From Pratylenchus scribneri (Eukaryota > Nematoda > Chromadorea > Rhabditida > Pratylenchidae), in NCBI GenBank assembly GCA_030063045.1, contig JAQSEB010000082.1, forward strand, positions 3,224,001 to 3,288,000: a stretch of DNA of 64,000 bases, written 5' to 3'. The notes beneath the pieces are model-generated. The model worked only from the letters and a program-made list of their open reading frames with translations, did no database searches and had not been told where the DNA came from. The position numbers and the translations under genes are program-made. Each line of letters starts with the position of its first letter. Positions within the stretch are counted from its first letter, which is position 1. Positions 35,595-46,683 of this stretch are shown in pieces.

Positions 35595-36705
35595 TCTTAA
35601 TTAATAAATGGAAGATTTTCTAATTGAATTGTGAATAAACCTTCTTTCTCTTTTTCACTTTTGAATATCAAATCCGTGAATTGAAAATAAATTTGGAATA
35701 AATCTCACTGCTGTGATTTTTGAATAAATTGGTTGGATTGGTTGTGTTCGTAAATGCAAATAATTAATTCCTTTCTCGAACAAATTTAATTTATATTTGC
35801 GTAAAATTCCTGGAAGATTTAATCAAAGAAAAAAAAAACGTGGAAATTGTCCGGGATTTTTGCTTTTCGTATATAATTTGAGTTGAGATCAAAATATAGA
35901 TAAGCCACATGGAATTTTGATATTCAATAATAAATTAATTCCCAATAATAAATATTCCTTCTTTCGTTTTCGATAAATAAGTATAATAAATAGAGGCAAG
36001 AATCCACATAATTTAAATGAATAAGCCAATCATTCATTCATTCTAAATATAAATATTGGGCAAATGTTATTTAAATATAAAATGTAATCTGGGAAAGGGA
36101 ATTTGACAAATAAAAAAAGGAATGACTCAAAAGGGGCAGGCAGGCAAATTTACTAAAAATTCATTCATTTTCTGCCAACAATCACCACCTTTGAATTATT
36201 ATCACCATGGAAATTTTTGTTTTTGATAAAATAAAGGAAACGAATTTTAATTATGGCCTAATAAAATAAGCATTTTTCCAGTTTAACGAAAAACGAAAAA
36301 TTCCTTTTTTCTTTTTAAAAATTTTTATCATACTATTTTCTAAAAATACTCAAAAATAATATGTTCATTTTTAAAATATGGATGAATTCACCTTTCAATT
36401 CAGTTCTTTCACCTTGTATTTTATTCCTTATTCGGTTTTGACGGGTTTTAAATCAATGTTTGTTGTGTTTCATTGTTTTAAACTTATTAGCAATAATTTC
36501 ACAAATTTTTGGAAGGAGAAAATAATAAATGTTGGAATAAATAACAAAAAAACATTTAAAAAAAAATATAAAATATTAAAAAGTAAAAAACATGAATATA
36601 TAAAGAGAATTAAATTTGTTTCAAATTTATTCAAAATTATTTTTTATTTAATCCAGTAAATTGAAAAATGTGTAAAAGGCAAAAATCACAACAATTGAAT
36701 TTAAA
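35595..36705. other. Intergenic region, RRM-RS gene promoter side
   Basis: This is AT-rich and repeat-poor, with many A- and T-runs and no exon that I can support. It lies between two same-strand genes and should contain the 3' UTR of the IPI1/TEX10 gene and the promoter of the RRM-RS gene. Confidence 0.6.
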
Positions 36706-39639
36706 TCATGTTTTGGCCGCCCCAATCATTTCCAATTTTTCCATCAATTTTTTGCTTCCCTCAATGGCCGGACATTTTTTCAGTGGGGCGAAAGCCTTTG
36801 CCAAACTCGCCCGAAATTGTTGTTCATTTAATTGGTTGTCGTCATTTTCGGCTCCCTTCTCAAGAAGGGTTAAAACGGCATCAGCCAACGATGAAACCGC
36901 ATTGAATACTCTAAAAAATGAAGATAAATTTAAAAGATGGAATGGAAATTAATTTATATATAATAATTATAAAGTCACGTTAAATTTGGCGAAAATTTTT
37001 CTGTTGAAAAAATCAAAATTTTTTGTGACCATCAAACTTTCGGAATTCTTTTTAAAATCCCATTCTGCAGAATTTAACACAAAAAATCGACTTAAAGTGA
37101 GACCCTTCACTTTGCAAAAAAATTAGCCTCTGGTTCAAATCCCCTCAAAGGAAATTCAAATTATTATTTTATAGCTTTGTTTTGTAATTATTTTTTATGA
37201 ATTTTGTTACATCTACAGAATAATTTTAGACCAAATTCGTAAATCAAACAAAAAAACGTTACATGAAAAATCTGCGAATATTTTCAAATTATTAAATTTA
37301 TCGAAATTTTCGTTTGAAAAATCGACATTTTTGAGGCCATAAAACATGGTCAAATCTGGCTTCTTTTAAATCCTATCCTTGTTCCTGTCTAGTCTGCCAT
37401 AATCTAAAAGTCCCTACACTTTGTTCTGGTCATTTTCAAATTATAAAATCTCCAAAAAAAAAGAATTTTAGGGCAAAAATTTTTTCTATGTAATTTTATG
37501 GTTATTATAAAATTTCCATTAATGTAAATAATAAACCTGGTAATGACGGCATTTAATTTGCATTTTGTCATGCCCAATTCCTCCTCACGAATTGTGGCCA
37601 CCAAAAAAGAGCACAGCGTTTGGCAACAATTCACCAGTCCATCCGCTTTTTCCATCGGTGATTGGACGGCGCTGGCATTTTCGGCATTGTAAATTGGAAA
37701 ATGGAAAACATTTGGCGTTGGAAGAAGTTGAATGGACGGAGATGGTTGTTCGGAAAAATCGAAATCCAATTCTTGACATTGCCAAAGTGAAATGGGTTTG
37801 GGTGAAGGACGAAAGGCTGAAATGAATTGATGGATGGAATCGAGCATTTTGAGCCTGCAATAAAAAAAGAGATTTAAAAATGGCTAAAAAATTGAAAGGT
37901 TCACTGGTTTTTCCTAGACCCATAAACCTTAAACCCAATCAATAGAGATTCGTCAATTTGCATCATTTGATTATGTTTTGGCTTTGGGTTTAACCAATTC
38001 TGAACTTAGTTTTGAACCATTAAACCAAAATGGATTTAAACCGTTTAATACCCTTTAATTGTTGACCAAACCAAAATTGGGTTTAAACCGTTTAATACCC
38101 TTTAATTGTTGACCAAACCAAAATGGGTTTAAACCGTTTAATACCCTTTAATTGTTGACCAAACCATCACAAATTATATACCATTCAATGCGTTTTGACC
38201 AGCTATATCCAATTTTGGGTATATGGTTTGGGAATGTAGGACTTAGGAGAAACCCTTCTAAAACTATTATAATTAATCTGGCATTATTTTAATATTTTTT
38301 GTCAATATAAAAAATCCAACAAACTTATTATCGGCTCTTTGGGTTGTTGATCTCTGCTGCACGAATAGTTGCAAATATTTGTTGAATATTTCCTCGCTTT
38401 TGGCACATAATTCCGGGTATTTTTTCAGCAACATGAACAGAACATCCACTCCCAATGTGCGAACTACGGGGCGAAGGTCGGAGATTGCAGTGAGCACAAA
38501 TTGGGAGAAAAGTTGAAAATGAGATTGCATCAAATCAGTGGGAATTTCGCAAAGTTGTTCCAACAATCGCTTCAGTTGATTGCGAGTTGCAGTTTGTTTG
38601 AGCTGCAAAATTGAACAATATTAGATAAATGCTTTTTAAAGGGGAATATCCCAATAGCCAATATATCTAACCCAAATATGACATCAAACGCCAACGCTTA
38701 TATCTAATCAAAGACAGAACCAATTTTGATAATGCACCAAATTAAAGTGCAGACTTTGGCAATCTACTATTTAATTTTTATTTAAATTGATTCCAAATTA
38801 ATGGAGTTAGTTCCAAGAACCACCGAAAATCTCGAAAATCCACAGTAAAGCTAACTTTGCAGTGGTTTTTTGTGCATAACTCCATCATTTCTGAACCATT
38901 TTAAACAAAATTAATATCATTTGATAGCCAAAAGTCCACTCTTTAATTTGATTCCAAAATTATCAAAATTGATTCCGCTTTGTATCATTTTGGTCCAATG
39001 ACATAAAATGATAAGATCAACTGAACCGGTTCAACTGGTTGCAATATTAAAATTTAATTTTGCTACAAAATAAATATTTTTCATATAATTAATTATTTTT
39101 AGTTTTGTTGAGAATTTTAAATTTGCAAACCAGTTGGCTCTTCGGTCATTGCCTAGATAAGCTTCGCCCAATAAAAAATTACAAACCTCTCGAATCAGGA
39201 GGGCACCAACTCCTGGAATGATCAAGCGCAGCTGTTTTCGGACAATTTCCGGTGAATGAAAGAAATGACTGCGAACACCTATGTCAAAAATAAAAACATT
39301 AACCAATTTTTGTATTAATTGATTACCAAGTATTGCATCCCGGCACAAATTCTCATTGTAATGTCCCAATTGTGGTGCCAATTCGGCTAAATTCTTCACA
39401 TTCCTTTGTGCCAACAACCCGTCATTTTTATCATTCCCGATTGTCGTGGTTTTTTGCTGTGGTTCATCGTCATCGTCTTTCAGGCTGATTTGTTCAACCA
39501 ATGTGATCTTCTTGGCCTGGAATTGTGTGTTGGTTGTATTTTCGCGTCGAAGTTTTTTGCCAGGCTTTATCCACTTCTTCTTAAATGTTGGTGTGTTCCG
39601 AACAGTCGGGTTGAATTTCTTCTTGGTCAATTTAGGCAT
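36706..39639 (-). CDS. tex10: IPI1/TEX10-like pre-60S ribosome assembly factor
   Basis: Nucleolar/nuclear protein of the Rix1 (IPI1-IPI3-Rix1; PELP1-TEX10-WDR18) complex, which acts in ITS2 processing and 60S maturation. Five exons in phase: 39639-39327, 39278-39187, 38602-38325, 37854-37537, 36910-36706; 401 residues. The N-terminus shows the family pattern: a Lys-rich start, GKKLRRENTTNTQF, then LGHYNENLCRDAILG and a helical-repeat region (SPEIVRKQLRLIIPGVGALL; DLRPVVRTLGVDVLFMLLKK). The length is nearer to yeast Ipi1 than to human TEX10, so the animal C-terminal extension is short or absent. Intron 3 holds a family C element, and intron 2 a family B element. Confidence 0.85.
37090..37170 (+). 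repeat. tRNA-derived (SINE-like) element, copy 3 (degenerate)
   Basis: Keeps CCTCTGGTTCAAATCCCCTC in the B-box region; the A-box side is poor. Confidence 0.5.
37900..38275 (+). mobile_element. Family C element, copy 10 (3 units)
   Basis: Takes up most of the IPI1/TEX10 intron 38324-37855. Left end reads CCTAGACCCATAAACC, right end ATGGTTTGGGAATGTAGG. Confidence 0.9.
38697..38988. repeat. Family B fold-back element, copy 5
   Basis: In the IPI1/TEX10 intron 39186-38603; somewhat diverged. Confidence 0.82.
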
Positions 39640-40334
39640 TACAGAAATCTAAAAGAGCAGAAATATTTATTTACTTAAATTTGATCAAAAGGTGTGTATT
39701 TTTTTGGAAAGATTGGAATTTTTGCTGAAAGCTTCCGAATAGATGCTTAATTTTAGAGAGAGCTCGTCGAAATGCGTCAATTGATGTATAAATTGTTGAG
39801 GTTTGATCAAAAATTGAAGGGTTTTAAACCGTTTGAACCTATTTGTTTTCGGTTTATAACTTTTTGTTTTGATTTAAACCTTGACAATCTATAGGGCTGC
39901 ATCTCTACGAGTTCTATTATGGTATAAGTTAGATTGTTTTAACAAAAAAATAATGCATTAAAATCCCATTAAATTAATTACATTCAAATTATCCGCAATC
40001 TCATAAAATAAAATTGAATGTTTTTAATCGATTCATCCAACATAAAAAATATTTAACAAAATTTATTCCATTGAAATTGAAATATATCCGAAAAAAAATT
40101 AATTAAAAATTGATTAGAAGGATAGTCGAATAAAAATGACCATGGATATTTGGTGGATTGTATATGATGTTTTGTTTATTAAGTTGCAAAAAAAATTGTT
40201 TTGTTTTACACATAAAAAAGAGTGAAATTCATTGATAAACATTTATTAAACAGACGAAAAATGGGGGATGTGGGAAGGATTTACTTATCTCAACTCATCT
40301 TCTTCTCTTCATCATCTTCATCCATCATCGTTCA
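39640..40334. other. Intergenic region with a degenerate family C remnant
   Basis: It contains the STAR gene's 3' flank with A/T-runs, and at about 39730-39890 a decayed stretch resembling the ends and one repeat unit of family C. No exon seen. Confidence 0.5.
39730..39890 (-). repeat. Degenerate family C remnant
   Basis: Shares the GTCGAAATGCGTCAATTGATG-like end region and one decayed unit with GTTTTAAACCGTTTGAACC; the tandem array is gone. Confidence 0.5.
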
Positions 40335-41915
40335 TCAATAGGGCTGATAGCCACGATGTCCGCCACCGCCGCCTCGTCCACCGCCACGGCCCATTCCTCC
40401 TGCTCCTCGACCACCACGATCACCGCGTCCTCCCCCAAATCCTCCTCCGCGTTGTTGGAATCCGCCACCACGGGGTTGAAATCCACCAGCGCCACCGCTT
40501 CCACGCATTCCACCGCCGCCGCCGCGTTGGAATCCACCGCCTCCTCTTCCTCCGGCTCTCACTGTTAATTTTAAAGTGTTTTTATTGAATATTAAAACTT
40601 TTTTTGCTTACTTGGCCCTCCTCCAGATCCGGATGGTCCACCGCCATTTCCGCTGCCTCCTGCCCCACCATCATTTCCATTTTGACCGCCGGTTTCGGTG
40701 TCGTCTCCGCCCTCTCCTCCTTCACCTCCGCCCTCGGCACCCGGTAACGGTTCGGTGGTGATGCCATCAATGTGCGTGTCTTTGACCTGGAAATTGGAAT
40801 TAAATTTAGCCTTTATTTCATCCAAAGAAGTTGAATTTGTGACCGAATAAAAAATTTGAAAATTTCCGACCCGGAGATGGGACCCTTACGTTTCGAAAAA
40901 TTTAGGTCTCGAGTTCGAATCCGCTCAGAGGAAGGTATTTTTTCCATTTTTTATGCATTTTTTAAATTCAAAAAAGCAAACCGGTTGAAGCAGCTTGGAC
41001 AAAATTTCAAGAACGCCGGCAACACGGGAGTAGGCGGTGGCTGGTGGTGCGGTTGTTTCCACCTTGACATGCAATGGACCACCAAAATGCGCGTATTGAG
41101 GGTCGCCGCTGGACAAAAGTTCCTTTGAAATTGAATTTTACTTTTGAAATTCCATTTTTGAGCAAAACCTGTTCTTTGGCTCGATCGCGGGTGCTGCCAC
41201 GGCCCAAAATGTAGACATGGCATTTGTAGGTTTTGGCGATGTTTTGCAGTGTGGTTCCTTTCGGGCCGAGTACTTTTCCGACAAAATTGAACTGAAAATT
41301 AGCACAAAATTTTAAAATAGTTGGATTGAAAACAAAACCTTTTGGTGACGAAAACTCGGAATCAACACTTTCTTCGACACCTTGATCTGCTTTTGGATAT
41401 CAACTTCCAGCCATTCAGGGTCGATGTTGTTCTCCAGTTTGGTGGCTTCTTTAAAGGAGAAATTATTTATATATTTTGGGAAAATTTAACTTTTGGAATC
41501 CAAAATTTGAAAAACCTTAAATTTTGAGATTCAAAAATTTGCGAAACCTCAACTTTTGGAATTCAAATTTTGTTTCAATTCCACAAATTTCAAATGCAAA
41601 CCTGTAGTCAAAAGTCTTCGGGCATTCTTGAACTGTTCGCCGTACTCGCCCGATTGCTCCAGCACTTGAACTTCGTTGTGAATTTCGCGCAGGACAATTT
41701 GGATTTCCGCATCCAATGGGCTGGGAATTTCGGCACCCGGGAATGGCATGGGCGCTCCGAACGGCGGTGCACCAAATCCGTAGGGCGGTTGAGCTCCAAA
41801 TGCCGGTTGTCCGTAGCCATAAGGCTTTAAAAAACAAATTTTTAATTTAAATTTGTGATTTATTCGCGCTTACATCGGATGAATAGCCTCCAAAATCATT
41901 TCCAGCGGCTGCCAT
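40335..41915 (-). CDS. STAR/GSG-family KH-domain RNA-binding protein (Sam68/KHDRBS-like) with RGG tail
   Basis: Signal-transduction-and-activation-of-RNA family protein, 346 residues. Exons: 41915-41874, 41824-41602, 41448-41339, 41291-41169, 41122-40982, 40786-40612, 40561-40335, all in phase. The order is a short Gly/Pro/Tyr-rich N-terminus, a QUA1-like helical region (about 45-95), the lead-in KKVLIP, and the extended KH domain with FNFVGKVLGPKGTTLQ and ILGRGSTRDRAKE, then DPQYAHFGGPLHVKVE in the QUA2-side segment. The tail is an acidic Gly-rich stretch followed by about 75 residues of almost pure RGG/FQRGG repeats. These proteins bind bipartite UAAA/UAA-type RNA and control splicing or translation. 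The RGG tail fits KHDRBS better than GLD-1/ASD-2. Confidence 0.9.
40860..40950 (+). repeat. tRNA-derived (SINE-like) element, copy 4
   Basis: TTTAGGTCTCGAGTTCGAAT followed by CCGCTCAGAGGAAGGTATTT, inside a STAR-gene intron. Confidence 0.65.
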
Positions 41916-43427
41916 TCCTGTTGTTGTTGTTCGTGGTTTGTTCGCCGTGATGATTAGTGGATTTGATTATTGTTGTCAGCGATCTGAAAATTGCATTCCA
42001 TTAAATTGTGAAAAGCTTTTAAGAGAACATAAAAATTAAAATTCCGGGCCCAAGCTTTGATTTTAACTTTTTTAATATTTTTTAGACCAATTTATATTTT
42101 TTATTGTTAAAATTTTGAATATTATTATTTTTAAGAACCTTTTTAAATTTATTTTAGACCAAATTTGTATTTTTTAAAATTAAATTTTTCAATATTTTAA
42201 CATTTTTTAAAATTTTAGGATCGAGATTTTTTAGTATTTTTGATTTTTTGTAATTTTTAACAAAGCTTTTGCCAATTTTATTTTTATATATTTCCATCAC
42301 CAAGACACTTCGATTTTGACTTACATTTTTCGCTTACCGTTGTGTTCACTTTGAATGAATGATCGCTCTCCGAACAAGTTTTAAAAAATTTTACGTTTAA
42401 ATTTAATTCTGAATTTTAAATTTTTTGATTTTAATGTTAAAATTATTTAAAAATTTGAGCGCGTTTCCAATTGTGTACGCGAACAACGGCGATGAACATG
42501 ATAAACTTTTATGGAAAAATGGATTTTGTTGCAAAATTGACAGTTGATTTCCCATGTTTCGACCTTAAGTTTTGGTTTTAAACTTTACCTTTTCCACATA
42601 TCAAAATGTGTTGGGAGCAAAGTTGAGTGAATAAATTAATGAAAATTTAAGTTAGGAATTATATTTTTTTGGTTGATTTGTTGATCATTTTAAAGAAAAT
42701 TTTGTCGTAATTTTTGGAGATTTGAAAAATTTTGATCAAAAATCTTTGCTTTTATATTGTTTTCACTGATTGAAATTTGCATACCCAGTGATTGATGCTG
42801 AATGATGATGTGCCATTTCCATTTCCATCATCACACACTAAGTCATAGCCATGCCAATGCCGTCGCCCGTCAAGAGCATCATTTCGCTGATGATTGGGTC
42901 ATTTTCGGATTAAAAAATGAAAATATCAAGGCAAAATGAATGAATCGGAATAGATCATGTCCGTCCACAATTCCTTCATATCATCATATCATTTACAGAA
43001 TTGGATTAAAAAATTGTACTCCAGTTAATGACTAGGAATGAATGGCGACGGTCAATTTTGATGAATTTTGCTTTTTTTTTCTTTTTCACTCATCGGCCAT
43101 TAACCTAGTTCCTCTCTTTTTATCTAATGTGAAGTGTCTAAGTCGCCTTTTTCTCAACATTCCCACAAATTATTCTCTCTAACACATCGTCGTCAATCAA
43201 TAACTACAGTAGAAATTGTGCCAACAAAATAAATGTTTAATCAAATCCCAATTGTTAAATTAACTAAAAATTAAAAACTAATAAGTGAGAAAGTGATGAT
43301 GATGATGATGAGTGATATATAAAATTGTTTAATCATTTTATTCACTTTAATTTAATGCAATTGTGTGAATGTTGTTGGGGATTTAGAGGTCAAAACTGGT
43401 GCTGCCTCAGTTCAGCGAAAAAGACAA

Positions 43428-43790
43428 ATAAGCGCAGTTCAGCGAAAATGGACATTTATCGAAATATTTCTGTTTATAGGGGTTAAACCAAAAAACCAAT
43501 GATGCTTTTGGATTCAGCGTGTTGGAAAACCCTTAAAAACATTTTCAAAACATACATTTATAAATGTTAAACTAGTATAAACATGTTTTGTTTGAAACAA
43601 AGGTCAAATAATAAAAACATTGATGTTTAAATGTTCTAGCGTAAACAATGTATGTTCTGAAAATGTTTTTAAGGGTTTTCCAACACGCTGAATCCAAAAG
43701 CATAATTGGTTTTTTGGTCTAACCCCTATAAACAGAAATATTTCGATAAATGTCCATTTTCGCTGAACTGCGCTTATTTGTCTTTCGCTG
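43428..43790. repeat. Family E near-perfect inverted repeat
   Basis: Two arms of about 140-180 bp around a ~40-bp centre, sharing GTTCAGCGAAAATGGACATT and AACCAAAAAACCAATGATGC on opposite strands. The arms are almost identical, so the copy is recent. Confidence 0.92.
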
Positions 43791-43904
43791 AAAGTAGCAT
43801 TCACAGTCAAAACTCCAAACTTCAAAAATAAAAGATAATTTTTGGAGGATATAATGAAAAAACTTGTGAAATGGAAAAAAATGGATGGGGTGTCTACAGC
43901 GGCG

Positions 43905-44035
43905 GTGGAAGCAAAAAATCAATAATGTTTTCGGATTTAGAATTACTGTTGGAAACCCTTAAAATAAGTTTAAAAACAATTTTATAAATGTCAAACTGCC
44001 AAAACATGGTTTGATAATGTTTTAAATAAAATTTT
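43905..44035. repeat. Family E, diverged single arm
   Basis: Resembles one arm of the 43428-43790 repeat (AATCAATAATGTTTTCGGAT; GGAAACCCTTAAAA), in direct orientation. Confidence 0.6.
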
Positions 44036-44214
44036 TCAGTGAGAAAAAACGTAAGGAAGGCATAAAACTACTGAAAGTAGGTTAGGTGATCCTCGAAAGC
44101 CTTTCACGATGAGCTAATATTTTAAACAATATTTCGCTTAATTTTCAGCAATTCTAAAATTCTCAAACATCAAACAAACGTCAATAAACAACACAAAATC
44201 TTCAAACAACAAGC

Positions 44215-44976
44215 ATGCGGCCACCATCGACTCTGCTTCTATCACGCACAATGCTCTTCTGCACCACACTGCTGATGTTCTTCAACATTGTTGCTGCCGA
44301 TGCTCGAGGAGGTTGGTTGCCGCGAAAGCCAAGGCCACAACCGCCAAAGCCACAACCAGCAGAAGTGGAGCCGTCAACACCATCGACAATGGAAATAACA
44401 AGTGGATCAACTGGAATGCCAACAACAGCAGAAGAGATCACCACAACAACGTCAACCGCTGGGCCATTGCCAACATCAAAGCAAACAACAGTTGAGACCA
44501 CCGCAACAACAAAGCAAACAACAATTGAGACCACCGCAACAATAAGTGAATTTCCAGAAGAGACCACCAAAACAACATCAACCGCTGGACCATTGCCAAC
44601 ATCAAGCCAAGCAGCAGATAGTGGATCTTCTAATGTATTGATTATTTCAATTGTTGCTGGATTAATCGCTTTGTGAGTTTTCGGCTCTTTCTTCACTCAT
44701 TCAATTCTATTTTTTCTATTCAGCATTATCCTCATTGCCATTTTGATCTACTGTCTTTTCCGCCGTAAAAAAGAAGTGGCCAATGACAAAGAAGAAGAAG
44801 AAGTCGAAGACGAGGAGGACAGCAGCGAAGTCGAGAACAGTGAAGTGTTCGAGAATTTTGTAAAGAAGCATCAACCCAGTTTAATGATAACTGAAAAGAA
44901 TAAACCAACCGGTGAAATTACAACTGACTGGACAGACTACGAAACAATTGAGCCCAAGAAGATTAAAGTGGTGTGA
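44215..44976 (+). CDS. Mucin-like single-pass type I membrane protein, unrecognised
   Basis: Two exons (44215-44672, 44724-44976; 51-nt intron, GTGAGT donor, TTCAG acceptor) encode 236 residues. A signal peptide (LFCTTLLMFFNIVAADA) is followed by a Lys/Arg/Pro stretch, then about 90 residues very rich in Thr, Ser, Pro and Glu with internal repeats: TSTAGPLPTS occurs twice, and TIETTAT- and TVETTAT-type blocks recur. A transmembrane helix spans the exon junction (about residues 141-163), then a basic stop-transfer RRKK and an acidic cytoplasmic tail with an EEEEVEDEEDSSEVE run. The Thr-rich part is a likely O-glycosylation region, giving a cell-surface mucin-like protein. I do not recognise a family. 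Confidence 0.75.
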
Positions 44977-45912
44977 TTGTGATTACGCATTTTCCATTCA
45001 TTCATTACCTAAATATATTGTTTTCTCCATATTATTATTGTATAGAATAATAAAATTCCTAAATTTTTTTATTTGGGAGGAAACAAAATAATTCACAACC
45101 GGGATGAAAATTTACAAAATCTCTTTCAAGAAAGCTTTCTTTTCCTTAAGGGAATATTCAAAATTAATAATTTCATAAAAAAATTAATTCAAAAATAAAT
45201 GACCAAAAATAATATAATTATTTATATTCAGGAACATCGACCATATATTTTCGTCATTTATTATTATTATTATGAATTAGCCGATCATTCCTCTCCTTAT
45301 TTTTTTGTTCCTAAAATCACTAAAATTGTTCATTTTCCTCGTATACATTATAAGAATTCCCTTGGGGAAATGTAATATAATGCAACCAATTTTCCCTTCT
45401 ATATTTGCTGTGTTTTTTTTGTACAATAATAAATGAGTAATCCAAAGAAAATATGCAATGCATTTGAATGAAAAATGAAATGATAAAAGTAGAATAGTAC
45501 TGCCAGTCGAGAAGCTTTTTCCCCTAAAAATAGCAAAATAAGCTTACTGATTATGTTATTACCGCCCAGATTTTTAACAAATGCTTCAATAACTTTTATT
45601 ACTTGATCTTAGACACTAAAAACATTGTACTCCAATTGTTAGATCTCATCAAGACGTAGTATTTGATTATGTTTTAGGCTTAGTTTAACCAATTTTTAAG
45701 CTTTGTTTTGAACCATTAAACCAAAATGGGTTTAAACCGTTTAATACCCTTTAATTGTTGACCAAACCATGACAAATTATATACCATTCAATGCGACTTG
45801 ACCAGCTATCCATCCAATTGATAAGCATTACGGTTTAAATGGTCTAGGATCAAGCATTTGAAAGTTATCCTAAAATTCAATTTCTCGGCAAAAACCCCTT
45901 TTCCATTTTGGA
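44977..45912. other. Intergenic region with a family C element
   Basis: The first part is the AT-rich 3' flank of the mucin-like gene, with AATAAA-type signals at about 45048. A one-unit family C element at 45636-45855 ends about 60 bp before the next start codon. Confidence 0.55.
45636..45855 (+). mobile_element. Family C element, copy 11 (1 unit)
   Basis: Ends about 60 bp before the start codon of the small membrane protein gene; not inside a known intron. Confidence 0.82.
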
Positions 45913-46191
45913 ATGAATCAAACTAGGATTCAACTTTCGCCCAAATTGGCTGAGGTATTAAAAAATATTCAATATGTTTTAATTCATTTCCTCTCATAGT
46001 TTTTGGCACTTGTGAATGAAAATTTGGCCATTTCGGGCGACATTTTGGACAAGGCCATTGGTGTGACCGGAAGGCTAATCTTCTCAATTTCGCTGTTAAC
46101 CATTCTCCTTTTCTCCCTAAATTTGTTAATGTTGGTCAAAAGGAAGAGAAGGACCCGAAATCGTCGTTTTGACCGGCGCTCTCGCCAATGA
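45913..46191 (+). CDS. Small single-pass membrane protein, unrecognised
   Basis: Two exons (45913-45954, 46000-46191) with a 45-nt intron encode 77 residues. An amphipathic N-terminal half (LVNENLAISGDILDKAIG) precedes one strong transmembrane helix (LIFSISLLTILLFSLNLLML), and the protein ends in a very basic tail (KRKRRTRNRRFDRRSRQ). No signal peptide is visible; the topology suggests a signal-anchor with a basic cytosolic tail. It shares overall design with the next gene downstream but not clear sequence identity. The first exon is short and could be replaced by another 5' exon. Confidence 0.6.
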
Positions 46192-46683
46192 TGAGGCCGA
46201 AAATGCATCATTCCCGACCAGCGCCATCTAAAGCAAACATTTCCTTGGCCCACAACCAAAATAATTTTATCGATTTACGAATGTGTTATGAATTGTTTGC
46301 ACTGTTGAAAATTGTAATAAAATGTGTTTTCGCCAACTATTTTAATAGGGAAATAAATCTTTACAAAGTCCTGACTGAATTTTCAACCTTTCGTAAGGTC
46401 TGAATTTCCTCTATAAAGTGGCCAAATTTATTTATAAATTAATTTGATTATTTTGGAGAAGATGCCTTTTCCCGTCAATCCTTGGTACATTGGATGTCCA
46501 CACTCCACATGGGATTTTAGTCTATTTTGCAATGCGATGAATTCTTACAAATAAAATTGACCCACATTGACGAATTGTTTGAGCATTAAATTATTTTCAA
46601 ATTTCCTTCCAAAAATGAAGCCACTTTCCACATTCTCTATTCTTCATTTAAAAATTAAAAACTGAATCCAACAGAATCCAAAA

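Larger units (their letters stand above)
41916..44214. other. Divergent intergenic region (STAR gene / mucin-like gene)
   Basis: A 2.3-kb promoter interval between outward-facing genes. It contains splice-acceptor-like sequence near 42320-42340 that could belong to a 5' UTR intron, a GAT/ATG trinucleotide run at about 43294-43312, and the family E inverted repeat and a further copy at its right end. No coding exon seen. Confidence 0.6.

Noticed and set aside
40325..40588. Several long frames over the RGG exon of the STAR gene
   Set aside because: GC-rich Gly/Arg codons leave other frames open; only the RGG frame joins the KH exons in phase.
46188..46403. Open frame after the small membrane protein gene
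   Set aside because: It overlaps the stop of the preceding gene, lacks any motif and is probably 3' UTR.
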